Counted from the stretch's first letter, positions 1 to 11,624 are shown. The stretch is 64,000 nt of DNA from Synchiropus splendidus (GCF_027744825.2 NC_071334.1:27295937-27359936), one strand, 5' to 3'. Numbers and translations are program-made. Notes: generated by a model from the sequence alone, not told the origin.

Positions 1-168
1 TTTATCCACAAAAGTCGGCTTCCGTTTTCATTTCCAATCCAAAACATTTGTGACACCTAATCATGTTCATTCTCATAACCCTGATCTATAGCTCATGCAA
101 CTGTTACAATACAATGTGCAGATGTCTTTATCATGAAACATATATACTGAAAGGCACTCACAAAAATA

Positions 169-702
169 CACTGCCTCGCCAAAAAAAAAGTCGCCACCTG
201 GATTTTGCTGCAGTTGGTCAGGTCTAGGTTCAGCAACATTATGTGCTCAAAGAAAGAGGTCAGGTGACTACCTGAATATACTGAAGGACCAGGTTATTCC
301 ATCAATTGATTTTTTTCTTCCCTGACGGCACAGGCATATTCCAAGATGACAATGCCAGGATTCATCGGGCTCAAATTGTGAAAGACCGGTTCAGGGAGCA
401 TGAGACATCATGTTCACACATGGATTGGCCACCACAGAGTCCAGACCTCAACCCCATTGAGAATCCTTGGGATGTGCTTGAGAAGGCTTTGCGCAGCGGT
501 CAGACTCTACCATCGTCAATGCAAGATCTTGGTGAAAATTGAATGCAACACTGGATGGAAATAAATCTTGTGTCACTGCAGAAGCTTATTGAAACAATGC
601 CACAGCGAATGTGTGCAGTAATCAAAGCTAAAGTTGGTCCAACGAAATATTAGAGTGTATGACACATTTTTTGGTGGCGACTTTCTTTTTGGCCAGGCAG
701 TG
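169..702 (+). mobile_element. Internally deleted Tc1/mariner-type DNA transposon
   Basis: A 534-bp element bounded by terminal inverted repeats. The left end reads cactgcctcgccaaaa and the right end is its near-perfect reverse complement (through gccaggcagtg at about 692-702), so about 28 bp pair with two or three mismatches. TA dinucleotides flank both ends (167-168 and 703-704), the Tc1/mariner target-site signature. Complete Tc1 elements are roughly 1.2-1.6 kb with a transposase of about 340 residues; here only the C-terminal third of the transposase remains, so the element is non-autonomous. It sits in an intron of pigf, and its right end is 36 bp from the splice donor of pigf exon 2. The ends are well preserved while the middle is lost. 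The family call is firm; the subfamily is not assigned. Confidence 0.9.
306..653 (+). pseudogene. Tc1-type transposase, C-terminal remnant with in-frame stop
   Basis: The frame encodes the end of a DDE transposase. It shows the second catalytic aspartate in a FQDDNARIH block and the [15 protein letters not shown] block carrying the catalytic glutamate of Tc1-family enzymes. The frame meets a TGA at 540-542 (after LGEN) but continues in the same frame through MQHW...LIETMPQRM to a TAG at 651-653, which is the normal C-terminal region of this family, so the TGA is a disabling mutation. The DNA-binding N-terminus and the first catalytic aspartate are missing. The nominal start is not ATG. It cannot make an active transposase. 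Confidence 0.88.
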
Positions 703-739
703 TATATACAGATTTGGGGGGGCAATAACAAAAACTTAC

Positions 740-1504
740 TCGATGAGTGGAGCTCCGTAGAGTACAACAATAGCATGGTAAAACAGGCAAGAGAGGAAGA
801 AGTAGAAACAGGACCTTAACAATCGAGATAACTGTAAAAGAAGAATGACATATTTTCATATGGCTTGAGTTGTTGGGGAGTTGAATCATGAATTAGTCAT
901 ACTGTAATAAAATGTAAAAAAAATATATATATAATAATATAAATCTTTATTTAATAAGATTATGCTATTATCGAATAGTAAATATATAATTTATCCCGCA
1001 TGTAGCTTTGGACCATTTTTTTATCGGCACATTTTTTGTTTTAGATCCTGTAATTTCAGATGTACACTTTATCTCATGTCTCATTCACTCGCGACAGATA
1101 TAATCTCTGCTTGGGACAAAATAGCCTGTCGAAGGGGGGAAAACCTGAAACAGACCTTCATTTTGAGCTAAGTGTATTTAAATTATCTTGTTGTGCACAT
1201 AAAAGGTCTGCAATGACCAGCAGAAGGGAAGAAACCAAGATGCTAACAAGCAGAGTGAACATTTGATCCCAACAACCTTGTATCCAAGCGTGTGCTTCTT
1301 CGTGGGCGGTGAGATGCCAAGCAACCAGAACACGGCCACACTGGCCGCGGTCACGGCACCTGACACCGAGTAGATCCACCAGAGGTGAGTGCCGTACACG
1401 GAGAAGCCCGGAACTATCTGGACCGGTAGCACTGTTGCCACGAACACCGAAGCAGCAAGAATGGCGTGAGTGGACACGATAACCCTGATTTCATGGTCCC
1501 ACAT
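740..1504 (-). CDS. pigf: Phosphatidylinositol-glycan biosynthesis class F protein, exons 1-2 (partial)
   Basis: PIGF is a multi-pass ER membrane protein that works with PIGO and PIGG to add ethanolamine phosphate to the GPI anchor. Coding exon 1 is 1277-1504 (76 codons, starting ATG at 1504, MWDHEIRVIVSTHAIL) and ends TACAAG before a GT donor. Exon 2 is 740-831, with acceptor TTTTACAG, and reads into SCFYFFLSC then HAIVVLYGAPLIE, a hallmark PIGF stretch. The joined residues around LGYK/LSRLLRSC align without gaps to the family. At least two hydrophobic helices are visible. The remaining exons are not found in positions 1-739 and must lie off the left edge. The start gives the same N-terminal length as the human protein. 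It is divergent from cript, as in human. A Tc1 remnant lies just inside the next intron. Orthology rests on recalled family sequence and synteny. Confidence 0.88.
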
Positions 1505-2114
1505 AATGGACACAGACTATTTACCACGATAAAATGTCTAAAAATATCGATTATTTTAAGCGATTGGGGTAAATTCGAGAGAGGAGCGTACCCTGAAGGG
1601 CTAGATCGTATATTACGCATGCGCACTGCAGCCATATGATTACGTCACTACGGCTATTCTACAAGGACAATTTCGTCACAGTATACTGATGCTTGTTTTG
1701 CGTTTTTGGCCTCTTGGATGGATGATTTAAACGACTATCTTTTCAACTACTGTGTCAGTTGAAGGCCACATTGTAATCTGATTTAAACAGATTTTTTTAT
1801 TGTAGCATTGCCATTTATTTATGGTGGATGTGTGTAAATGTATAATATGTAGTTATAAATTAATTTTTAAGAGGAAACTTCGTATTCATTTTATTGAATG
1901 TATCAAATTATCTTTGTTGTCAATTCTTGGAAATACAGTGTCTATGCAAGTTGGTAACGATAATTCCACTTCCACTTAATGGTCCCTAGAGGGCGCCATC
2001 TCAGAAGTAATCGGACTCACAGTTCGTCGACTGACGACAAAAAACCGGAAGTTTACTACACAACTGCTAACGTTTAGCATACGCGGTTTGTTTTCCTTCC
2101 AGCCCACCTTTAAG
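1505..2114. promoter_or_regulatory. Bidirectional pigf/cript promoter region
   Basis: A 610-bp interval separates the two divergent start codons. Visible motifs, read by eye, are an NRF1-like acgcatgcgca near 1614-1625, a CRE-like ttacgtcac at 1640-1648 and an ETS-type ccggaagt at 2045-2052. No TATA box stands out. These motif types are common in housekeeping bidirectional promoters. The 5' untranslated regions of both genes must also lie here. The individual motif calls are short matches and moderately likely by chance; the divergent arrangement is certain. Confidence 0.6.
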
Positions 2115-3393
2115 ATGGTTTGTGAAAAGTGTAAGTATATTTTCTGGTTAAACAAAATTCTGAATCACATTGTTTAACTCGTTCGACGTTTTGAAACGGT
2201 TAGAAATGTTTAGCGTCTACATCGAAACTGCCTCTATTTATCTCTAAACCGTTGGTCTCAGGTGAGAAGAAACTCGGAAAAGTCATCACCCCGGATACAT
2301 GGAAGGATGGAGCACGGAATACGACTGGTAAATTGTGGAGTCTTTAAAATCGCAAACTGACGTAACTGTGTCGAATGACTGCGACTGATTATCAAAGCTT
2401 TCCTATTTGAAAATCTAATGACCATTTCATTTCGTCGGTGACATATTTTAATAGTCATGTTTATATAACAGCTCTTTCTAGTTCTGGTGAAAAATCTGAG
2501 CTACCACGCATGCCATTTCCGACTGCAGTACGACTTTGTATTTGACCCTTTGCCAAGCTTGGCTGAAAGGACCATTTATATCAGGGCCTCATTTTGTTCA
2601 TGATGTGCTTCTTCTAAATATCTACTCTTGTCTCATATGCCCGTTTTATGTTCCATTTTATAGTCGTTCTTAGTCTGATGATGTCGTATAGTGCCAGCTG
2701 GCACCATTATACCTTTTGTTTGCGGGTCATCTTGAATTTGTTTGGAAGTTTATTTAGGTTCTTTGTCCCCATATGAATCCTTATTTGTTGTTTGACATCA
2801 ATTTTGCACTTCCATTTACACCCAGAGAGGTAAGCTACATGGCCAACGCCATGTACTGCAGTTGATGGCGGTCAATTTCTACAATTATCTGTGTTAATTT
2901 ATCAACCATGTGTTTAATTCTTCAGTAATTTAAAACACAGGAATTTTCATCATATTTATTCTTATTTCATCTTTCAGAAAGCGGTGGCCGCAAGCTGAAT
3001 GAAAACAAGATGCTGACTTCTAAGAAAGCCAGGTGGGTTTGCCACAATACAATTCTGGCTAAAATGTCTGTTCAGTCAGATGATTTAAACATGACATTCA
3101 TCATTTTTAGGTTCGACCCTTATGGCAAGAGGGGTTTTGCCATTTGTCGGATCTGTAAGAGTTCAGTTCATCAGTCTGGCTCCCACTATTGCCAGGGTTG
3201 CGCCTACAAGAAAGGTATCAATTTTCTCTGACGTGGAGATTATCTTAAAGGACTACTGGTTAATGGTTGGATGGTTAATTCATTTTTCTGCTATTTGAAA
3301 GTTAACTTTTCTCTCTTTTCATTTTAAGGAATTTGCGCAATGTGCGGGAAGAAGGTCCTGGACACAAAGAATTACAAGCAAACATCAGTGTGA
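2115..3393 (+). CDS. cript: Cysteine-rich PDZ-binding protein CRIPT
   Basis: CRIPT is a small zinc-ribbon-like protein that binds the third PDZ domain of PSD-95 at excitatory synapses and is linked to the minor spliceosome. Five exons join in frame: 2115-2130, 2262-2327, 2978-3032, 3111-3214 and 3329-3393, total 306 nt, 101 residues, the same as the human length. The protein starts MVCEKCEKKLGKVITPDTWK. It carries paired cysteines in CRICKSS, HYCQGCAYKKG and CAMCGKK, and ends NYKQTSV, whose last residues are the PDZ ligand. All four introns are GT-AG. The only clear departures from the human protein are conservative. It is transcribed divergently from pigf; two AATAAA signals follow within 260 bp of the stop. 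Confidence 0.97.
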
Positions 3394-3597
3394 TTGGTTG
3401 GACTACAGTCAGTTGAGAGAGGTGGAATGAAGGGCCATTTAGTGTTCAAGAGTGTGTTCCACAGTGCTCTCTAAGAGAAAGACGGGGACAGTGATCTTTA
3501 CAGCTAATCCTTCGATAAACATTTGGCTTTTATTGGCTGGGAGTGACAGAGTGAGTTTCTCGATTGTTTTCATAGTTTGTGTACAGATCTTTATTTA

Positions 3598-3653
3598 AAT
3601 AAATACCATCTGTTGCATGTAATATTTCCTTTTGAACAGTGTGTCACAATAAA
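3598..3653 (+). terminator. cript polyadenylation signals
   Basis: AATAAA hexamers occur at 3598-3603 and 3648-3653, 205 and 255 bp beyond the cript stop codon, a usual 3' UTR length. Which is used cannot be told from sequence. Confidence 0.6.
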
Positions 3654-4793
3654 TCTATGGTTTTAACAGACGTGCGTCTTTTTACTCTAGTAAAGGGTAA
3701 ATGTATCTGCTCAACCATCAAATCAATGTTAGATTCTGTCAGTCCTTGCCTGAGGGCGGAATTGTATTAAACAGAGTCCATTACGCACAGCATGCCCAAA
3801 TTTGTCCTGTGATCATTTTTTTTACTGTGAAATAATCGCATTAGCACAACACATGCAGCACAGTCAGGTATGACCCTCATCCACCCGGGGGGTTACAGTC
3901 TCATTAAGGATTTGATATTTAAAGGTTGCACTCTCCCTTGGGCATGATTTTATATCTCGGTGGCGATGTTGGTCAGGATTTAAACATGGCAACAGGTACA
4001 CTTGAAAATAATTCTCTTTGGACTTCAGGACCATATTGGATGGCAGACTGCCAGTCGATGACAGTGGTATGCAGACCTATCATATCAGTCTGCACTGGGT
4101 TGAGAAAGTCACAGATAGGTCAATGAATGTATCCTTCATGTTCTTTTTCTATTTTCCAATACACTGACACTCTTCACCACATAGCATATAATTCCATTCT
4201 ACTTGTATAATCATTGCTGAAAAATGTTAATTTGATGCATCCTATTCTATTTTGCAGTGTATTTCCAGGTCATATTTACTGTCTTGTGATATGTTTTTGT
4301 GTCCAGTTTCTCCCAATGCAATAATGCTTTTCATCATTTGACCACATGAATTTACGATACGCATACATTTTCATTGCTATGCAGCTTAGCACATGTTTAT
4401 TAACTTTGGCATATGCATACAAAGACAAAGCAGTCACTGTTTAGACAGAACTCATGATTCGTAAGTGATGTATATTACAATGCAACATGTTCATAGCTTC
4501 TTTCTTGAGCATTTCAAACAATTATTAATAACATTAAGAAGGCATATACAAAGCTTTGGGGGAGCACCATTGAAATTCCCATCAAAGAAAATACAGTCAA
4601 GTTTCATCCTGATTGTAACATAAACGTAATCTAAGGCACTTGGGGTCCTCCTTCTTGTCTCCGTCCACAGTGATGTACATTTTACAACAGCAGGAGCCCC
4701 GATGTGATCTCCCGCATCAAACATTTAATTTCCTGTCATACGATCTCGTGACAGTCAGACAGTATGTCTACAATGTGCTGAGGACCAGTTTCG
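3654..4793. other. cript-gch intergenic interval / gch 3' UTR
   Basis: About 1.1 kb between the convergent 3' ends of cript and the GTP cyclohydrolase gene. No exon, repeat or RNA gene is recognised. A minus-strand AATAAA (tttatt near 4396-4401) could end the gch transcript, giving a 3' UTR of about 400 bp; this is a guess from position only. Confidence 0.45.
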
Positions 4794-7492
4794 TTAGATC
4801 TGCAGGGCAAGGGTGAGAAATTCCTCCCGAGTTTTGGGGTCCTCAAGGTAAACTCCCAACATGGTGCTGGTGACTGTACGGCTGTTCATCTTCTGGACGC
4901 CTCGCATGACCATGCACATGTGCCTGTAACAATCAGATTGAATTACGACTGTACTCAAGTGTACACTAAAGGTCACGATATGAATTGAGATAGGGACATT
5001 GTCTGACAGTGACTTACGCTGCTTCAATAACAACAGCAACCCCCTTAGGCTGCAGAGCCTCTGCTATCGCCGTGGCGATCTGCTTTGTGAGACGCTCTTG
5101 TACTGCAGGAAAAAACTAAATCAGACACGCTGGAAAACACGTAAACATACATAAACACAAAATAATCGTGTAATTCACCTTGAAGCCTCCGACTGTAGAT
5201 CTCCACGATTCTGTACATAGCAGAGGAAGCAAAAGCAAAAGATTAAAGGAGGTTATCTCTACGTTCATCACAGAGGGCCAAAAATATAATCATGCATTAT
5301 AACGTTTCATTTTCTCAGCATCACCATGTTTAACCAGAGTACTTATTCAAATTTTGTCGCCTCTATTATAACACCCTGAATTGAATTGGTATGAATGGTG
5401 GACTGGCATTTTTACTGTTAGACCATTATTGGACATCCTGAAATGATATGCCCTGAGCGCTCCAGTTTGATGCATGGCTGATATATCAGGCCTTCTCTCA
5501 CAGCGCACACGATGACCTCATAGACATAGTCATATATAGTCATATGTAGCTGGCATCTTCTTCACCCTGTGACTTTGCTTATTACATTTCAAGGAGGTAG
5601 TGACCGTGTTTTTCTGCCATTCACAGCTCTGAGTTGCAGAGAACTTGTTGACTATTCTGATTATTAGTATTGTCATCACAAACCTGATGCAGACAGGTTC
5701 AATACAATTGTATTAACAAATCAGCTGTGTAGGATGAATAGTTTAATGATTCTATGTCATCGGGTGGAACAACAGCTAAGACAGAAACATTTTCTTTTGT
5801 TACTTCAATATTGTACGAGGCCTGTCACAGAGACTGTTGTGATAACGAGAGAACTTCCCACAGCTCAGAGTCGATGCTTGTATCATGGTGAGGGACCAGA
5901 TGAAGGCTAGTGGGTTTAGACCCTAAGCCTCCAGGTCAACGTGCTGAGATAACAGAAGAATGCAGTCAGTCGGCACTAAATTATAACCCCAGTGACAGAG
6001 GAGGTGCGTTTTGTTTTGTTACCTTGCCAGCTTGCTCAGTCCCACCACTTTTTTGTTGGGAATGTATCCGATGTGAACCTGCAAAACAGAGAGAGATGTT
6101 GGTTCTCTATGGTCCGGGTCATAAGGGTTTAATATACTGCAAGTCTCCTGAAGAGGAAAGATGTACAGGTATTTTGGTTCCCATGGCTTTTACAAAAGAA
6201 AATATGAAGCATATTTCACTGTGTGCTGTAATCCCGCCTTGTGTTTCCAATACTTTCCTTCAATTACTGTACATTGGAGAAAATCAACAGAGATCATTTT
6301 TGCAGCTAACGTTACAAGTTGTTGTTTAATTGGCTCGTTCATCTTCCGATGGGTTACACACTTTTTAGGTCTCCATGAGGATTCCTTATTGGTGGGGGGT
6401 TGCACTCTCTGAGTGCCTTTCTAGTTTAGATATTGTACTTTCCTGTACTATATTGGATGTTGTCATTAAAACAGCTTTGTCACTGATTTAAATGAAGTAC
6501 AACTGTTTAGTTTTTGTGAATCACTCTTTACTTACGATAGCAGAATTTGAGATCATTCGCACAAGTAGATTTAGGTTAATGTTATTACGCGTGTCTACAA
6601 TTTAACTCTTTCACAAAATAAACACTGTTTACCATGAGCACATTAGTTGTTCGATTCTGACTCACCTTCCCAAAAAAGGGCACCAAGTGATGCTCACACA
6701 GTGAGAACATGTCAATGTCCTTCACAATCACCATCTCGTCGTGATCCTCATCGAATATGGCGTCGTTGAGGATGTCTGCGGACCGAACAGAAACACATTG
6801 CTTCAGAATATAAACACTCGTTGTTTATATTCTTTTATATTGTTTATCCTCACTTCATCAGCTGACATTTCAGAGCAGCCATAGAAACTCGGACAAGACA
6901 AGTTTGCGCTGGGATGTACGGAAGATAACAGAGACTTGCGAAAAGAAATTTGTAAATCTGACGTATCCATAAGTGTTGACATATACATAAGTATTGGACC
7001 GCCATCTCTCATTGACTTTGAAATTATGCATGTCTTGTTCCTAGAATTTAAAAAAGCAAACATTTTAATGTTGATCCACCTGTAGCTATAATAATATCGA
7101 GGCTGAGGGTTTGATTTTCTTTGAGTTTACAGTAGACTTAAACATCATTATGGGGGGAGTAAAGTTGAACGACATAAAAAGTGAGCCCTAGCTAAGATCT
7201 CACCGTCGATGGTCTCATGGTAGCCCTTGGTGAGGAACTGCATGGCCTTGGCGGCTCGCAGTGGCGTTCGCAGCAGCCCCTGCCGGTCAGTGTCCTCGCC
7301 GAGCTCCCGCAGGATGGTGGTGTAGGCGGCCTCCAGCGCGGGTAGGTGGGACTTGTCCTCCGACACCTTGCGGGACGTCTCGTGCTTCCTGAGCACCGCA
7401 GTCTTCTTGGTGTCAATGATGAGCTCGTTGAAGCCGTTCTTGTGGAAGTCCTCCACATCCTCGTGGACTTTGCCGTTGCAGTGGCCGTTCAT
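4794..7492 (-). CDS. gch2: GTP cyclohydrolase I (candidate Gch2 paralogue)
   Basis: GTP cyclohydrolase I converts GTP to dihydroneopterin triphosphate, the first step to tetrahydrobiopterin and, in fish pigment cells, to pteridines. Six exons join in frame: 7204-7492, 6666-6775, 6023-6078, 5179-5210, 5018-5102 and 4794-4923 (702 nt, 233 residues). The start at 7492 (MNGHCNGK) begins a variable N-terminal tail; the conserved fold begins near [15 protein letters not shown]. Zinc ligands are visible in [12 protein letters not shown] (Cys about 123) and in [30 protein letters not shown] and [17 protein letters not shown] are family blocks. Human GCH1 is about 250 residues, longer only in the tail. 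The enzyme call is secure. The gch2 rather than gch1 name is inferred from the cript/msh2 neighbourhood, since human GCH1 lies on another chromosome. Confidence 0.93.
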
Positions 7493-7569
7493 GATCGTCG
7501 GTTTGGAGTGGGTGAGGAGAGCGGAGAGGGAGAGAGCCGGTGCTGATGACAGTTGCCACCATGTCCCCA

Positions 7570-7610
7570 CCTTCTTAAACCGAGTGTGATGAGTCACGGC
7601 CCCGCCCACT
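7570..7610 (-). promoter_or_regulatory. gch proximal promoter motifs
   Basis: Within 120 bp upstream of the gch start codon are an AP-1 type TGAGTCA at 7590-7596 and a GC box CCCCGCCC at 7600-7607, with a weak TATA-like TTTAAG (minus strand, about 7575-7580). This is motif reading only; no transcription start is known. Confidence 0.4.
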
Positions 7611-10600
7611 CCTGAGCGGCCACCGAGCCGAACCGGTGGCTCAGACTGGCACTCCCTCAATTTTTGCGCATCACTTGACAAAGCCGAATCGATACACACT
7701 ATCGATTAGTTCCCCTGATAAAGATCGCGTGAAAAGATCGTGACTTCACGCTTCTGTGTTTCAGTCTCTCAGAACTGGGATTTAATAATAGACAATGCAG
7801 CAGCACATGATGAGCAGATCTTCCATCGCGAATGTAATGGCCTGGAAGCGTGGTGTAGGTTGTTTCTCCACGCCCTTTCTCGTCACGTTAAAAATATAGA
7901 CAAATAAACGTGAGTACCAGCATCTTCGATTCAAACGTTTATGAATAACAGATTTTGGAAATTGTGGAGATTTAACATCACTTTGCTGGTTTTACGTGCT
8001 GTACATAGTTGCTATAATCATTAAAATGATGATTTATGATGATTTATTTCAGTCAATGGAATAATGGATTCCAACGTACTTTAAATTAAAATTACTTTTA
8101 CACATTATGCACACACTTAATACTAAGGCAATCGAGAACATTCTTCTTCTTATTGAATTCCATTCAAGCACACTTTAACAAAAAACAACATGAACACTGG
8201 AACTGTAACAGACCAAAAGAAGGCCATCGTAATGTGGCTGCTGCAATGTATCAGTTCATTGTTGCATCATTTCCAAAAGCAGGTCATACGACTAAGAATT
8301 TGACGTTCAAAATGATTATTTAAAAGGGCAAGTTGAACTCAGTGTAATAAGTTGCTGAGGGATTTTTCTCATTACATAAACTCCACACCACCTCAGCGGC
8401 TCAGGCTGGTCTGCCGCAGCAGAAAGTCTTTTCTGCAATCCTGGCAGCCCTTCTTGCCATCCAAAATTACCTGTTTAAATATACCTTTTTCTCAACTAAG
8501 GAGGTTTTTCAATGACATTGGTTTGTCGGCCTGCCTGTGTTCAAAATTACTTGAATTGTAATCGACAGAATTGACGAAAGTATGTGAAATGGGACAATGA
8601 ACAATGAATGAATGATTCAGTGTTGGTAGTGATCTGAATCACTGTATGGATTCAGGAACTTTTTTTTTAATGATTCTTTAACATTGGGATCATTTGGCAT
8701 TTGTTTTTGAAGGTCACTTTGTTACCGGACAGTTGAGAAAACCTACTTTGCGGAGGTTTGCGATCTCTGTGTGCTTTTTTAGTTTCCTATTTAATTCCTT
8801 CCATCTGGTCTTGGAAGAGTCATTATATCAACCTGACCCCAATAATTTAGGAAAAAATAACAACAGAAAAACAAGTGTTTGTGTCTATCTGCCAGGAATG
8901 TCGTTCAGATGAAATTACATGCCGTTGCATCAGACTTTTAGGGTACTTTGCCTGGTACTGGAAACACAGCATCCCTGCGTAAATAATGAATTGGTTTAGT
9001 CCCGGATGCTTGGATGGTACTGTAAACATAGTAAACATTGAAATGTGACCATGTAAAAATGCATTGAGCATGAGTTAATACTGCAACATTACACTGCTTC
9101 TTCTACAACTTGACTGAAACTATGAATCATGAAGTGTCAATTCTTAACCAAGTATTCACTCATTTACGAATTGACACTTCATGGATATTAGGATCTTCAC
9201 GGCTCACCTCATATTCTCTATGTGAACCCCCTTCCTCACTCTGCTGTGGAATTGATTTCACAAGCATTTACTCTACTCTATCCAACCAAACCTGGACATT
9301 CGCTGTGACACTGATTCTTGTGCTACTGTTCTGATGTCAGGGGGGTTGAGCACGTATAACGGTGTTGCGAGACCAATGAACATTTCCACTGTGCAAATAG
9401 CTTGACATTTGACTTTCTCTGGTGCTTCCCCTTGTTATGAAAAGGTGCAAACTGTTGTTAAGAAAATGAATGTCTTAGATAGATGCATGTTTTATCTCAT
9501 CCCTAACTATATACTCAATGATTTGAACTTCTTCAAACCATGTTCATGATATCTGTGACGATATTGAAACTTGCATAGACTTATTTGAACATTTGTGCCT
9601 CACAATATTTATTATTAGTTTTTGAACCAACCGAAATCCCTCATTTAGATTATAGCCATCATCACTTATTGTGTTTCCTGGATTTATAGGGAATGAATAA
9701 AGAGATGGATCCGATGAATGATTTGCGGGTATAGCTGGAAGGCGTCGTTGGATCGCTGGTCTCTCCTTTACTGAAAGTGAAATTAGCCTTAAGAAAAGCC
9801 TTGTCACCAGTGCCCTACCACCTATAAATTTTTTTTAGTTTGTACTTCATGTGACGTGCAGCATGTGTTTCATGCTTGTGAAGTTACACACATTTTGCTT
9901 ATAATTTGTTCTTACAAATTCAGTACATTTTGGTCCCTCCACATAATGCCGCATGATAATAACACAACCAATAACTGAATCTGTGAAAAATAATCTAGTA
10001 TGCCAGCCAGCACGTCACTCTGCTGTTGTGAGCTAATACAATACATAATTAAGAAATCAATTTCTCGGCAAGAAGAAAGACAGGACAGGAAAATTATCTG
10101 TTTGTGCACAAAGGACATTCTTCTCACTTGGGATTTTTATGGTTTTTGATGTCACGCAACAATGAAATCACACAACATCTAAATGCGTTTTGAATGAGAA
10201 GTTTTAGAAGTTGTCACAGTCGTATCTTATAATTCTATACACACATACAATACACACATTCTATAAGACAACAAAGCGGCACCATTGATTGAAATAAGAT
10301 TTATTTTACGTCATTAGGTGCGCAATCTCTTCAAAAGAAAAACAATCAACTTTTTATGGAATCGTGTGGGTGCTTTCTCATCACACCATGTGATCAACAT
10401 GGCAACATATGGCAAATGTCAGCTGTCAATTCACATCCATTGACTCTATTATTGAAAATCTATTGCTGTTACACCAGTTGGCTTCAGTTCATCTACAATC
10501 TTTGAGTATAAATATGCCCTCAAAGAATAAAAAAAATAAATAAATCAGATTACATAAGATTAAACACTTCCGCTTAAAATTACTCTGCTAAATGGAAGAA

Positions 10601-10848
10601 TGATGAGATGGCTCTGTGTGCTGGATTCGCTTTCTCAAAAGTCAGAGCGTTTCTTGCGTTAAATTTCCAATTAGTGGTTTTTAAGTTTGGAGAATAGGTT
10701 TGGGAGGGCAGACTCACATGCTTTTAACACAAAAGGCTCATTTGTAGTTGTTGTACTAGCTTTCTCTCCCTTGCTGATAACTTCCAATGCTGCTTTAACA
10801 TTTCCACACAATGTTTCCACACACAGGAACATTTGTTTGCACCTCCAT
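7611..10848. other. gch-msh2 intergenic interval, left part
   Basis: About 3.2 kb upstream of the gch gene. Open frames here are short (under 90 codons), lack splice-linked partners and match no family I recognise. The only structure I see is the 16-bp inverted repeat at 9128-9183. It may hold pigment-cell or neural enhancers of the gch gene, but nothing in the sequence shows this. Confidence 0.5.
9128..9183. repeat. Perfect 16-bp inverted repeat (hairpin)
   Basis: The arm catgaagtgtcaattc at 9128-9143 is the exact reverse complement of gaattgacacttcatg at 9168-9183, separated by 24 nt. Pairing stops at the next base on both sides. It is not next to a TA or other obvious target duplication. 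Confidence 0.85.
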
Positions 10849-11075
10849 CCTTGTGGGGATCGCTCCTTGATTCACACAGCCCTTCCCCAACCTCTCACCC
10901 TTAGCATCCAAAACAAATGGCTAAACCTAACCTGTGCTCTAAACCAAACATAAACAGAATTATAAGGACCCTGTTTTGCTGATGTCTTCATTCTCAAATT
11001 GTGGTTTGGATTTGTGGGGTCCAGCCATATGGTCCCCACAAAGGCGTAAGGTTCCCACAAGTCAGGATGAACCAG
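10849..11075 (-). repeat. Dispersed hairpin repeat, copy A
   Basis: Read on the minus strand, this block carries a hairpin (arms about 11012-11023 and 11030-11041, 12 bp with one mismatch), then ggttaggtttagccatttg, then gtgagaggttggggaag. The same modules in the same order occur twice in an fshr intron at 40.66-41.09 kb. Copy A also borders a CA microsatellite. It looks like an interspersed non-coding repeat common in fish; no family name is assigned. Confidence 0.75.

Positions 11076-11076
<1 letters not shown>

Positions 11077-11112
<36 letters not shown>
11077..11112 (+). repeat. (CA)n microsatellite
   Basis: About 17 uninterrupted CA units directly abutting the dispersed hairpin repeat. 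Confidence 0.95.
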
Positions 11113-11114
<2 letters not shown>

Positions 11115-11624
11115 ATAAGTAAGGATCGGGATTCATGCATAAGGATTCATAGCAAAAATAGTGGTTAAAAAATGGCCTCTGAAATCTCACCTGAAATAAT
11201 CATTATAAGGCGTTGACTGCACAATCGATTATCAAAAGTAAATGTGTAATATGGTGCCCATGTTTTCATTTGAGAATGCCAAAGTAAGAACTACTACATC
11301 TGTTTATTTGAACTCTTGAAATTATGGGCTTGTGCTGCATTTGCAAATTGTAACGTACATACAGGTCGTCATTTACACACGATATTCATATTTACATCCG
11401 TCCAGACTGTGTCTTTAATTCTAACATTTTCAAACTGTGAGGGATCATCTTCCCTGCTTAAAACTAAAAGTCCATGATATCATACAGCACTGTATGGTAA
11501 AGATTTTTTTTGAAAATGGACAGTTTTCGTGCCAAACCAGGAATGTGTTTGTGGCTCAGCCTCTTTCCGGTGCAGACTAAACGTCTCATCCGGTGGGGAC
11601 GCGGTGGTGGCGGGAGTTTCCAAC
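11113..11624 (+). other. msh2 upstream region
   Basis: About 500 bp before the msh2 start codon, which must contain its promoter and 5' UTR. The reading frame is open for about 95 bases upstream of the ATG, but only the ATG at 11625 gives the family N-terminus (MAVQPK). No TATA box or firm factor site was recognised. Confidence 0.5.

Noticed and set aside
1178..1276. pigf reading frame appears to run on past LGYK and then looks frameshifted
   Set aside because: The frame past 1277 is intron read-through. Exon 1 ends at a GT donor and exon 2 at 740-831 restores the family sequence (SCFYFFLSC...VLYGAPLIE) without any frameshift.
1981..2000. CTCF-like motif (ctagagggcgcc) in the cript promoter
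   Set aside because: Short partial match; not scored and not near a domain boundary signal that I can see.
5910..6329. 139-codon plus-strand open frame
   Set aside because: Antisense to gch exon 3 and its introns; no recognisable domain.
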